A stretch of DNA of 64,000 bases from Anthoceros angustus (Eukaryota; Streptophyta; Anthocerotopsida; Anthocerotales; Anthocerotaceae). The notes under the pieces are model-generated. The model had not been told where the DNA came from. It was given only the letters and a program-made list of their open reading frames with translations, and ran no database searches. Made by a program: the position numbers and the translations under genes. Below are positions 46,955-59,217 of this stretch, in pieces; position 1 is the stretch's first letter; the number at the start of each line of letters is the position of its first letter. The stretch is from assembly GCA_010909165.1 (NCBI GenBank), contig VJWM01000044.1, forward strand, positions 1-64,000. The letters run 5' to 3'.

Positions 46955-49900
46955 ATGTCGATTCCTCCTCTCAAGTTCATCGGTATGTCTCTTGACAAGG
47001 ATCTCCTTTTTTTTGTCAAGGGATCACCTGAAACATGTTCACGCTGCTCTGTCTCGGTGCTGGCTAATCATCTGTTTCCTTATTCTGTGCAGTTCGGGGT
47101 CCTGAGGGGCTCTCTCTGCTTGTTGGACCTTCTTCCGACGGGGCCCCTGAAGCTGTCTTGGACAGGTGAGTTGCGTGTTCCCACTGTTCTGAATCTCCTT
47201 ACTGATGTTGAAAAAGCAACCCATCATGTATCCAGTCTTCATTCATATGCTTGACAGAAGCTTCAATTTTCTGCCATCTAGCAGGTTACCTTGCACTTCT
47301 GCACTCTTCAGTCCGGATGGGAGCAGATTGGCCATTGCTACTAGCAATGATGTGAAACTCTGGGATACATCATCTGTCAAGGAAATCCTTTGTCTTCCGT
47401 TGTCCGGTGTTCGAGCAGTTGCTTTCTCTCCTCTAGGAAGCTATTTGCAGACTTTTCAGGATCCGTCTGTGCAGCCTAAGAATGTAAACGTATGGGACCT
47501 GAAGACAAAAACAGCCGTTTTCCAACATTCGCAGAAGGCCATGTCGAAGTCTATCTGGTATATAAGTTTATTATTGCAGTCCCATTTATGCCTGTGCCGT
47601 TGATGATCACTCTGTCCAACCATGTGGATGCCTATCTGTTCTAAAGGCATGCACACACAGTTGGAGAGCTCCTCCTTCTGAAGTTGTATGCATCAGAGTT
47701 TTACTTGTGTTTGAAGTTTGTTGTTTATCACAACAGACGTGGTCACTTTGCAGTGGACGCTTTCTCTGAAGGCTGTGTGGCTGTACTGTAATTCACATGA
47801 CCTACGTGTGGACGCCTGTGGTGGTTGTACCCTGTCAGGCCTACGATTCAGTTTAGTGAAGATGAGTCAGTGGCTTGTCGAATGGTGGCAAACGGAGTCC
47901 ATATCTTTGATGGAGGCGATATGTCAAAGGGAGTAGTAGATCGGCTGCAAGTGACAGGAATGCAGAGTTACCAACTATCTTTCTCTCCTCCATCGCATAT
48001 TGCCACTTACGTTCCTGAAATTAAGGTGAGTCTAACATTAGTTTCGTTGCCTGCCTCTGTCATGCAAATGCCTGCTGCAAACGGTGGTTGGCTGTTGTGC
48101 CTTGGATGTTTGTAGTATTTCTAGCTGTTTTTCCCGTCACTTCCATTGCTTTTTAAGTCCTGGTTTGAATTGCCATAATCTGGGTTCAGGGAGCGCCAGC
48201 TTTCGTCAAAGTGTTTAGCAGAGCACAGTTGAACCAAGATGCCCCAGTTGCTCGACGAAGTTTCTACAGATCGTCATCTGCTCAACTATTGTGGAATCGT
48301 GGCTCTACTGGTGTACTCATTTTAGCACAATCAGATGTTGACAAGTCTAACCAAAGTTACTATGGAGAGAGTCGACTTCACTACATAACCACGGATGGGG
48401 CATATGAGGGAGCAGTTCCTCTAAGTATTATTCACCACACAGCATCTCTTAATTGGCTTCTGGTATTGTCTGTTGTATGTGCGGAGAGGGGTTATCTATC
48501 CTTTGCAAGTTTGTGCAGATTGTACGGTCAAGTATTTTGCTTGTTGTACGAGGCACTTGGAAGTGATTGTTTGGGAAGTGTTCTTTGATCCGCAACATTC
48601 AATTTCATGTCTGTCAAACAATCCTGATGTTTCTCTATCTATCTGATGTTTCCCTGCAGAGGAGGGTCCAATTCATGACGTACAGTGGTCACCTTCTGGT
48701 AAAGAATTTGTGGTAGTGCATGGTTGTATCCTTTTGGCAGTCAACAGTCTCATAGTATGCAAGTTCAAGACATGCACATTTTGTCCAGTCCTTTTTCTGT
48801 GATTGTGCGGCTACTGCAATTTCTTTCCACTGGATGGCTTGCTGTCCTTCATCAACTTTTCCAGTCATGCCCTCCAGATCGACTTTATTCGATGCTCGAT
48901 GTAAGCCTCTTTTTGACTTCGGCACTGGACCGTACAACACGGTGCGATGGAGTCTGCACTGCCAATGTATCCAACTACTGATTACTCCTGATCTTGTGTG
49001 TGATGTTTGATAAAGAAAGTCATACTGCCTTTATTACTTAACCTACCCATTTTCAGTCATATGCCTTGCAGGATTTGGTAACCTACCGGGTGATATGGTA
49101 ATCCACCCCCTGTACTCAGTTGTACATGCCCATTGCAGGCTACACTTACACATGTGTGCAGCCTTGTCACATTCAATTCATCTGTTTTGACATATAGGCC
49201 TTCTGGGATCGTGGAAGTCTGAAGGCTCTGGGACTTGCAAAGGCCCCGTGTTCGGTAACATGTGCCTGGTCAGCTGATGGTCGGCACTTGATGACAGCAA
49301 CAACTGCTCCTCGCCTGCAGGTGGATAATGGGTGAGATGATAGCCAGTGGTATTCGCACTTTGCCCTGATAGTTGGGGGGATTGTCTCTTGAGAGCCATT
49401 GTTGAGAGGTAAGCAGGTCTTGATGATCCCGTCGGTTGTGTTTTCTACTTGGTCAGGATCAAGGTTTTCAAGTACAATGGAGCACTTAAATTTCAAAAAA
49501 GCTTTGATAAATTATACCAGGTTAGTGGGATCGTCCAAAGTTGTATTCTCTTTTCTGCTGCAGACTTGGGTTAGGAAGTATGTTGCGATCAGCTGAGTAT
49601 AAGTTGTCCCCTCCGATCTGTGACCACCTGTTAACCTGTTTGAATTAGTGCCAAAGAGTAAGAATATGAAGCACTGTTTGTAGGTACTCAGCCTGTTCAC
49701 TTGTCCTGTATTGTTGCGTTTAGGCTGATTGGCAACCAGCAAAACTGGGCACGTTTGAAGATAGACCTGCATCGCCTCAAAAGGAAAACACAGAGGTCCT
49801 AAAAAAACTAGCTGCCAGCACTCTGAACGGTGGGTGACTCTACGATATCCCAGTCATAGGTCCACTTTTGGTGATTCAAGCAACAGTTACCCTCTGGATG

Positions 49901-50307
49901 TTTCCAATGCTGCAGATACGAAGCCAGCTGCAGATAAGAAGCCAGCCTCATATCGACCACCACATGCAATTAGTGCAGACGCTGTTAAGGCTCAGGTTTA
50001 CCAAGTCACAGCTTTCTCTCGAGCATTGCATTTTTTGTTGCAGTTGCTTATGGTAGTAGCATTTACGGAACTGTTTGATGTATTCACAGTTGCTTGGCGA
50101 AGAACCAAAAGCGAAGGGGTGGGTGTTCTTCTCCTATATCTGATTCCAGTTCATCGTTTCGACAACGTGCTATCCGTGTGACATCCTCCTCTAATAAAAC
50201 GTGCGACAAAATTTGCTGTGTGCAGAGGCGGTGCGGAGATGAGTAAAAGTGCACTTAAGAACAAGAAACGAAGAGAAAAGCAGAAGGAACTGAAAGGTGA
50301 ATCCTGA
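46955..50307 (+). CDS. EIF2A: Eukaryotic translation initiation factor 2A
   Basis: Fourteen exons: 46955-46982, 47093-47165, 47285-47557, 47839-48025, 48190-48424, 48660-48725, 48865-48966, 49057-49097, 49198-49331, 49457-49520, 49724-49829, 49916-49995, 50090-50118, 50226-50307; 499 residues. The WD-repeat propeller shows the family's hallmarks: V-R-G-P-E-G, S-P-D-G-S-R-L-A, W-D-L-K-T, E-D-E-S-V-A-C-R-M, H-D-V-Q-W-S-P-S-G, F-D-F-G-T-G-P-Y-N-T and G-F-G-N-L-P-G-D-M. Then comes Y-R-P-P-H-A and a lysine-rich tail M-S-K-S-A-L-K-N-K-K-R. eIF2A is an alternative initiator-tRNA-binding factor in the cytosol. Exons 1 and 13 are only 28 and 29 nt. The exon 11/12 junction is the weakest call: reading straight through gives a stop, and 49830-49915 was chosen as intron because only it keeps the phase. 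Confidence 0.92.
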
Positions 50308-53300
50308 TCAGGTTTTCCGGAATCCGGCGGGTGGAAGGCCTGGGAACCGTAGGAATGTCCTGTCACGATGTCCCGGAGCCGTGGGACCTTTCATTGACAA
50401 TCCCGTAGATTTGTTGGAGAAAACTTTTGCGACGAACATGGAACTATGGAAACATTATCCAAGAAAGACGCTTTTGCACGTCAACTTTTTATCAGAAGCT
50501 TGGTCAGCTGAAGCTCACACTAGTAAGGAGGTTCCAACAAACGATGCGTCATGCGATCGATCAGGCTGTGGACGATGACGGCGAGATGCCCAGCTGGGAC
50601 CATTGTGGCATCCGTGTCCCCGTGTCCCCGTGTCCCCGTGTCCGGCATCATGCCCAACATCCTCAACGAATGAAATACAAGATCGTAAACGCTAAAAATA
50701 GCTACAAAACGCTTAAAACGAACACGCCTCCCGAGTCCCGAGACGGACGCCGACGCTGCCCACCTCCCAACCGGTTCCCGGTCTCCCGAGTGTGCACCAT
50801 GCCTATCAGCCGGATGTCATGGCTGCATGCATGCATCTCCCCGTGCACGTACTCCGATAAAGGAGGAAAAGCATTTTATAAATCCATGTGCGATGAGCGC
50901 ATCGCGCATATGACCGTAGGATCTGGAGACTGCCTGCCGACTGTCAGCGTGCAGCTGCAGCAGGACAGCAGGACCTCGCTTCTCGGAAGGATGCTCTCAC
51001 GAGCGTCTTGGCGGCAGCAGGACCTGTTTTCGCGAGGGAGTACAATTGGGGTTACGCCCATAAAACTCCATGAAAGTTGGACAACGTGGAGCCACAGCAT
51101 CCAGCTGCACAAGGATCCGGCTTCTCATAGACGTCTTGCTCTGGATTGCAAAATTATCTCAGGCATTCTCCACTTTTTGAGTTCCCCTTGTTATTCCCAA
51201 CGGATAACGTGTTTGGGTTTGTGTCTGCTGCAGTGGGCACGCTCCCGCACCTTCCACCAACCACCCCACAGTGTAGGATGGACGGAAATCTTTCGTTTTG
51301 TGCTGGAGAGAAGTCGCCCGGTAGGCTCCCTGGTGTGAGTCGCTTTGCGTGAGTAAATAAAGTGATCGCGATTCGCAACCTCTTGTGATTCTACTCCCCA
51401 CCTATCTGCCTATTTTCGTTTCGTTTCCCAAAGCTAGCGGAGTTCTTCGTCTTCGAACTTGTTTGCTCACTTCATTAAGTTTTTATGTATTATAATATAT
51501 TTTACTCCAACCGGTTTCAAATAAGCCAGCAGACTACCTCGACATGCATACATGCGCCCCATATGGTCTGAAGTTTGAAACGGATCGCGGAGAACCGGCC
51601 ACCCCGCGCTCCTCACGGCCCAGCTCAGTCGGACACGATGCCGCTCAAATACCAGACAGACTGGGCAGCAGGAACCGAAATCGAGTAGGGACCTGCTTTA
51701 CGATAAGCAATTGATGGAGAATGTCAGCTGATAAATAGAAGATAAATAGGTTTGTAGGGTGTAAATAAGGGAAATAGCTAATTAACGAGAGATAAATCCC
51801 AAGTAAGTAGGATAATGCGTAGTATATGAAGGTAAATGCTGTGAAAAGGAAGAACCTAAGTAAATTACAATACACTAGGTATAAGAGTGTAATGTAATAA
51901 TTATAAAGATAAAAATAATTTATAACTTTATTTGATAGTAATTACACTGGAAGCCTGAACCCCTATGTAAACCGCGACCCCTATACATACACAATTGCAT
52001 ATAAAAATTGGGATAGGGGGGTAAAACAAATCAACATACATTGAACGTTGGTGGCAGGTGACCTTGTCGTGATGATTGGGGAATGGCGGGATGGACACAG
52101 ATTTTCGTAAAGCTCATCATCTTTTGAAGGCTTGTAGGTAGATTACAGAGAGATTTGCGGCCGTGAATGAGCATGTTTCCTGATTCCCTCGCGCGTTTTG
52201 GCTTTCCCTTGGGTATGTATGTAGATACTGTTGGACGTTGCAGCGGCCTGCATCCGGCATCCGCCATCCGCCATCCGCCCCGCCAACGTTGCTGTTTCCT
52301 CTCTCTCTCTGCTTGTGCTTGTGAAGAGCAGACCAAGTCTGCCCGGCCCGTTTGCTCCCTCCTGTTGTGCTGCACAGCCTCCTCCAGTGCCTGCCCGCCT
52401 AAAGTGCGCCCACCCACACCGGCTCCACCTACCTCGCAGATTGTTGGGTACCCACCTCGAGCCGCTCCTGCTGCAGCCCCGCCCTCACGTCGGGGAATGC
52501 ATTGTGGAATGCAGGATCTGCTCGGTGACTGGTGAGCCCAATCTGCACGCCACGCCGATCGGTACATGGAGCCGGTCTAGGCAGGCTGCGCGGGCGGGAT
52601 GGAGGCGGCCGGGGCCTCCTCCGACGACCCCGAATGCCCGAATTGCAGCGCGAGCACAGGGGCAGGGACAGGGGCAGGGGCAGGCTCTGCGTGGGTGCTG
52701 CCTGCGGCCCGGGCCGGGGCGGGAGCGGCCACTGTCGTCCGCCACTCGAATGCGTCCGGCATGGCATGACATCCGCCGTACGCACCTCTCGTCTCTTCGG
52801 GAGGCCGACGCGTCGATTTGAAATTGGGCTGGCGCATCGGGCGCAGCTGGGCAAGTCGGGGCCTGGAAGTTATGCCGGGTGCTGGAAGGGCAGGGATATG
52901 TTCGCAGACGGTTGCTGGGTTCGCTTTCATACGACCGATGCTTCACCACTCTGTGCAGGAGGCTCCTTGCCTTTCGGCTCCTCGTCTCCGACCTAGTGCG
53001 AGTGATTAGCGGGAAGCTCCCCGGGAATTGTCGTGGCGTTGGAGGGCAGTGAGGCGCAGTTCATCGTCTCGCTTCCTGCGCGGCATGGATGTTGCACCCA
53101 GGATGGACATTGATCGCCTTCGCCACGTGGTTTAGTGCTGTGAACTCAGGAAGCAACCTGAGGGACGAAAGCATTGGAATTGGGTGTCATGGCGCCTGGG
53201 CTGCTATCGGGATGATGACATTGCATGTGTGGAAAACCCGCGCTCGAGCAGGTTGGGTTGCTGCCCAGCTATCTTCGATGCGCTCGCAGTTATACTATAT

Positions 53301-53790
53301 TGGCGTTCTAGTTGTGGATGCTTATTTGAGGTGCGGCAGCTGAGACTATGCCTCAAAAAATGGGGGATTGCGTCGCACATCAATTCTGTAGGGTTTCTCT
53401 TGTTAGATAGCGCACCGGGGGGTGGAATAGCCAGAGGACCTTGCGTGCAAGCCACTGGCAGCTCCCCGTGATTCACATCTACTTCATTGTTGGACACTTC
53501 GTACTGGGATTCAACTACAACCCTGGCACTACCATCAGTCCTGCCAAGTATGGGTTGATGTGGGCAGAATAGTGGTTACCTTACCTGGTTCTGCTGTATA
53601 TATATGGCCGGGCCATGGATAGCATTCAGCACAAATCTCGCAGAAAACTGGGTGCACTCGGAACAGGGTGTGGCTTTGGAGCCGCAGCCCCATGAAGACA
53701 TGAGAGTGCAAATGGGGATGCCTATTCGTGTGTGGACCATCCATTGTGCTGTTTTCAAGGTATTTATGGCTCCATTTTCCGTCTGTAGAA
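50308..53790. other. 3.5-kb intergenic region
   Basis: After the eIF2A stop come its 3' flank and a small gtgtccc repeat near 50612-50645. An AT-rich tract follows at 51.7-52.0 kb, then GC-rich DNA with a ggggcagg repeat near 52.66-52.69 kb and many spurious frames. No protein family or RNA was recognised. The end adjoining 53790 should contain the M8 peptidase promoter, possibly with a non-coding exon. Confidence 0.45.
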
Positions 53791-56700
53791 ATGAGATATC
53801 AGCATTTGTTAACAGGAGCTTCCATCTTGCAGGTTGCTGTATTTCTGTTATGGCTGGGTGTCGTGACTGTGAATGCTCACAAGGATCGAGGTCATTGGCA
53901 TGAAGGCTCGCACAGGGGCCATTCACCACAGTCCCATTCTTGCATTCATGATGAGATTTTGGAACAGCGTCGGCGCTCGGGCTGGAAAGAATATACAGTG
54001 ACCCCACAAGTGTATGCCCGTGAGGCTGATGAGCTAGAGAATAGCAAGCGTGGAAGGGTTCTGCTCTCTCTAACCAATGGAGCAGATGTAGAATTAGAGA
54101 GGAGGCAATCTATTCGGATTTTTCTAAACTATGATGCTGTGGGACATTCACCAGAAAGAGACTGTCAAGCAGTTGGAGAAGTAGTCAAGGTGAGAAGCGG
54201 CTAACCTCATGTGGTTTGAAGCCTCACTTTGAGTGTAGTACTACTGCTAAGTGACATTCTGAGTATCTCGTACTTTGACGTGCACTATCAGCTGGTTCTC
54301 CTTCTCAGAAGTAGTGTGACCATCAACATTTCCTGCATCCGTCTGGTTTCTGAATTATCTCATTTTTTTTCTGAACAGTTAGGCGAACCACCTAGTGGGA
54401 CCCCAGGCTCGCCCGCTTGTAGTGCACGTGAACCTACTGTCTATGCAGATTGCTGGTACAATTGTACCCTAGAGGACATCTCAGGAGAGGATAAGAAAAT
54501 GCGGCTGCACGAGGTAGGAATGAAGACCTAGTCTGATGATTATGGTTCGTGGAGTATTGCCTTCAGGTCTTTGCTGATACGTCTCAAGCTGTAGTGCTTA
54601 TGCAGCCTTGCAGACAAAACTCCCTAACATACCATACTTGCAGGCTTTAGGTGAAACTGCTCTATGGTTTAGGAGGGCATTGTCTGTGGAGCCTGTCAAG
54701 GGCCCATTACGTCTGAGTGGCTATTCTGCCTGTGGGCAGGATGGTGGTGTGCAGCTGCCTCGACAATATGTGGACGGTATGCTTTTGTGTAGACCTTGCG
54801 AGTCTAGTGGACTATCATGACGTGTGCTGTGGTTTGAAGACAATGTTTTCAATGTGTGCAGAGGGAATTCTGGATGCTGATCTTGTCCTGCTCGTAACTA
54901 CAAGACCTACGACAGGGAACACTCTTGCCTGGGCTGTGGCCTGTGAGCGGGATCAGTGGGGACGAGCCATCGCAGGTTTCTAACGGAATCTCCCATGCCT
55001 TGCAGTCCTGGACCAATATGCCTTCATTGAGAATGATCTGCAGCTTGTGTGTTGGTCACCACAGGTCATGTGAATGTTGCTCCCAAGCACCTCACTGCTG
55101 AGGCTGAAACCTTGTTGTCAGCCACTTTGATACATGAGGTGAGTTGGCCTGAAGTGAGGGGTTCTGAGAAGTCATTGGTTGTGCCTTACGTGAAAAATTT
55201 GTTGGAAGTTCAGTTTCCCCCCCCCAGTTCGTGCCCTTTCCATTGTGATTGAAGGACTAAGATAGTTTTGGTTCAGGTTATGCATGTACTTGGCTTTGAC
55301 CCACATGCTTTTGCACATTTCCGAGATGAACGGAAACGCAGAAGAACAAGGGTAACCTCTTTTTGCTTCAATTGCTTTGATGTCTGTATCAGATTTCCAT
55401 TGTGAGGTGATGATTTCAGTAGTTAAGGTGCAGGGTACAGGCTTGAACACAGCGAGTTTGCTTGAAACCTGAGAGTGTGGCCTGTGTAGACATTACAGCT
55501 ACAGGCCACATAATACATTATTCTCTTCCCTTAAAGCGTCATTCATAGTGCCTGGATGAGCTTGTGCTCTGTGGGCCTTCAGGCTCATATGCTTTGATTT
55601 GCTGTGGTCAGGTTGTTACACAAGACTACGATGTGAAGCTTGGACGTATGGTCACTAGAGTAGTCCTGCCCCGAGTGGTTATGCACTCAAGAGAGCATTA
55701 TGGGGTAAGTATATGTGGCAATGCTTTAGGTTTGAAGCCTTAGGATGTCTCTGCAGTTCTCTGAGCCTCTCTGTGGCACAGGCTTTTACTGAAGAGTTTG
55801 CAGGATTAGAGCTTGAAGACGGGGGTGGCCGTGGGACTGCAGGTCTCAAAAACTTACTCCCATAGTTTTCTGCTGATATTTTGCTCACAGCAAACTGCTG
55901 ATTCCTCAGCAGTTTGCTGTGAGTGCCGCTGCTAAGTGGCTTTGCCTTTCCCCTTGACAGGATCTCACTGGGAAAAGAGACTGCTTATGAATGAGATAAT
56001 GACTGGTTCTGTTGACACACGATCGGTGGTGTCACCAATGACTCTGGCTCTGTTAGAGGATAGTGGGTGGTATCGTGCAAACTTTAGCATGGCGGAACCA
56101 CTTGATTGGGGTCGGAATCAAGGAGGCGACTTCTTGACATCGCGGTGTGATATGTGGAAGGGGGCATATCACTGCAATTCAACGCATTCTTCAGGTTGTA
56201 CATATAATAGAGAAGCAGAGGGCTACTGTCCTATTATGAGGTACAATGGGGAGCTGCCAAAATGGGCTCGGTATTTTCCCGATGCCAACAAAGGTTAGTC
56301 CAGATACAATATTCCATGAGCTGCATTTTCTAGTGATCTCCTTGTCTGAAAGCCCTCCTATGTCCATTGCCAGGTGGGCAATCCTCTCTTGCAGATTACT
56401 GTGCATATTTTGTCGCGTACTCCGATGGATCATGCATTGACACCAGTAGCGCCCGGGCTCCAGACAGGATGCTAGGAGAAATCCGAGGCAGGGACTCTAG
56501 GTAGCGACCATTCTATAAAGTCCTATCATTGGTCTCATTTTCTATTACGTGACCCCTGAAGCCTATCACTATGGTTGTAGGTGCATGGCATCATCGTTAG
56601 TACGAACTGGATTCGTTAGGGGAGCCCTTACCCAAGGAAATGGATGCTACCAGCACAGGTGCTTCAATGGCTCTCTAGAGGTAAGTGATGCACACCCCAA

Positions 56701-58581
56701 CATGACGGCAGGTATTGTAGACGTTAATTCCCAGGACGAGTCCATCTGATCCACTCGTATGCCTGGACCCTTCAGGTTGCGGTAGATGGTATATGGAAGC
56801 CTTGTCCTGGAGATGGTGGTCCAATCCAGTTCTCTGGGTTCAATGGTTGGTCTCTCAAACTCGTTTTCCAAGTGACCGGGCGGTGTCAAGCCACGAGAAC
56901 TTCGTGAGCTTGAGGTTTTCATTTGTGTGTTCTTGATGGGCTAACGCAGCAAATTATGGTTGTTGCTGTGCAGGAGAGTTGATATGCCCTCCTTACCATG
57001 ATCTCTGTGACAAAGCATCTGAGCCTATATCAGGGGAGTGCTCAAACTCGTGTAACTGGAATGGCGAATGCATCAATGGAACTTGCAACTGCTTTCTTGG
57101 TTTCACTGGAGAGGACTGCAGTGGAAGTGAGTCTGCGCAAGTCTCCCTCTTCTTGGCCGTGACCGGTCTTTTTTACCGATGTGTTTTTCTAAGATGTTCT
57201 GTTCCTATCAGATATTTGTCATCTGTTTGCGTTCCGATGAGTACCTTTAGAGTATGGTTGGGTCCAAATCTTTGAACTCTTCATTGGGCTTTTTGCAGGA
57301 ACTTGTCCAGATGACTGTGGTCATCATGGAACATGTACGTCAGCGGGAATTTGTGAATGTGACTCAGGTTATACCGGAGTAGACTGTTCAACAGGTATAG
57401 ACATGTTCCAAGCTTTTTCTCTGACCTTTGCAGAAAGCTTTATTTGAGAATCTAATTCTGAAATCAAAAGGCTGACTTATGAAAGCTCATAGTATTTGCT
57501 TAGACACTTTCGCTAAGCGTTCCGGGATTGAGCATCTTTTTCTTGACGGTTCACCTCTACCTGGCATCTATTTCGCTGTTTATGGAGTCTGTTATAGCGG
57601 GTACCCGAGAAAGACCATGTCGGGATGATAGTTTTAGAGGCACATCGAATAAAGAATTAGGGCGTGTTCTAATCTATTCCTCTTGTGAAGCTGGTTGTGA
57701 TGAGCAGTGCAGCCTGCACGGCGGAGTCTGCGACAATGGCATCTGCGAGTTTCGCTGCTCTGACTACGCAGGATATACGTGTCAGAACAGCAGCTCGTTG
57801 ATCGCCAGCCTTGCATTATGTGGAGACGTGCTTGTGGGGGAAAAGCAAGGACAACATTGCGCCCCAAGTGAAGCAAGCATTCTGCAGCAACTAGAAGCAG
57901 CCGTGGTATTGCCAAACTACAATCGGCTCATGCCAAGTGGGCGCCCATTCTTTGCAGTGTTGGATAATGGATATTGCGCAGCTGCCGCGAAGCGGTTGGC
58001 TTGCTGGGTAAGGGTTTCCGAAACACGGGCTTACTCTGCATGTTAATTTGTAAACCTGGTGTGGGGGCAAAGTGGTCATTTGTTGTTGTCGCCTCATATC
58101 TGCTACAATTATGATACTGCAGATATCCATTCAGAGATGCGACAGTGATGGAGATAACAGACTTCGGGTGTGCCATTCCGCTTGTCAATCCTACAACACA
58201 GCTTGCGGAGCTCGGTTAGATTGTTCAGACCGCACTCTGTTCAGTGGAGAGGAGGGAGATGGGGAGGGTACGTGTACAGGTGATGGAGCAGTACGACCAT
58301 GGTGGCAACTCCATTTTAGGACTTTCCTTCTCCTAGGGCTTCTCATCGCGACAGCCTGCTTCTTCTTGGGTGCTATCCGACATATTTGTCGGAATTTTTG
58401 GAGTTCAAGGGGTGTTAAATGCCTGCCGGGTGCATATGTTGCCTTGGAGGGCGAACTAGGAGCGTTGAGATGGTGGGGCCAAGGTCATGGTTCCGTCAGG
58501 GAGATGCTTCTTCCGCCATCGAGTAGTGTAAACAGACCAGCCTCTGTAGTGAGGGCTAGCTTGGAATCTGGAGAGCTGTGA
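53791..58581 (+). CDS. Leishmanolysin-like zinc metallopeptidase (family M8) with EGF repeats
   Basis: Sixteen exons: 53791-54189, 54379-54513, 54644-54776, 54862-54975, 55065-55138, 55277-55351, 55612-55704, 55782-55842, 55961-56293, 56374-56500, 56581-56680, 56776-56845, 56974-57126, 57299-57394, 57691-58007, 58123-58581; 912 residues. A signal peptide or anchor lies at residues 1 to about 30. The zinc motif H-E-V-M-H is at 284-288, split between exons 5 and 6 after the Glu. The third zinc His is at 364 in G-S-H-W-E-K-R-L, and a Met-turn at 388 in S-P-M-T-L-A-L-L-E-D-S-G-W-Y, so all catalytic features are kept. Cys-rich EGF-like modules follow (C-x-C-F-x-G-F-x-G-x-x-C, C-D-S-G-Y-T-G-V-D-C, S-L-H-G-G-V-C-D-N-G). 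A membrane helix lies near 827-846 with a cytosolic tail of about 65 residues. This predicts a type I surface or endomembrane protease. The natural substrate in plants is unknown to me. Confidence 0.95.
55884..55923. other. Perfect 18-bp hairpin in an M8 intron
   Basis: Within intron 8, 55884-55901 and 55906-55923 are exact reverse complements separated by the tetraloop ttcc. The hairpin ends 37 nt before the 3' splice site, so in the transcript it would lie over the branch-point/polypyrimidine region. Confidence 0.9.
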
Positions 58582-59217
58582 TCTTCATTATGTATCATCA
58601 TCTCAAGAGCATTCTGAAAATTGTTCATCGAAAGAGGAAGTTCCTTCAAATATTGGTACACCTTCGAAGCTTCACATGATGTCGGAACGGGGTCAAGGTG
58701 GTTGCGCTATATATATAGATTGCACTTTGCGTGGCTTGAGTTCATGAAAATCATCTTTTACTGATAAGCATAGTGGCATACCCCTCTACAGGCGCTGATA
58801 AACAAGGAATCTGTTGTTGCTTTTTCATCAGGTGTAAGTGCGAAAGCAGAGACTTTTGTTCCCGACGGGAGAGGTAGTAGGTAGAAATCGTGATGTTTCT
58901 TTCTCCGTATCTGCCTACTGGTGGAGTATTTGTATGTACGAACGAATGAAGAGGTGGAAGTTGCTATGTACATACAAAAATTGATATTTGAGCACAATAA
59001 TAAAAAAAATGGATTTAATTAGCCAAAGTGGCGTGTCTTTTTCAATAAATTTCATTCTATCCTACTTAGTTCAGAATCCTACTTCCTATGTACACCTAAA
59101 ACTCCGATCCCAATAGCTAGACATTAGACCATATCCATATTCGTATTGAGAGGTATAACTTACCAAAATGTTTGAAAATTATAACTGACCAAAAAGCAAG
59201 ACAATGGAAAAACCTTC
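58582..59217. other. Convergent 3' intergenic region
   Basis: This lies between the stop codons of the M8 peptidase and the sugar transporter. It is AT-rich, with aataaa-like signals near 58999 and 59043 suitable for 3' end formation. No gene was seen. Confidence 0.5.

Noticed and set aside
46699..47019. 106-codon minus-strand frame across the eIF2A start
   Set aside because: Antisense to the well-supported first exon of eIF2A and without any domain.
52031..52996. Several overlapping frames of 100-200 codons on both strands
   Set aside because: GC-rich low-complexity DNA; no homology, no consistent splice model.
57528..57690. Upstream extension of the frame into M8 exon 15
   Set aside because: Although open, it is intron: phase and the EGF-like pattern require the acceptor at 57690.
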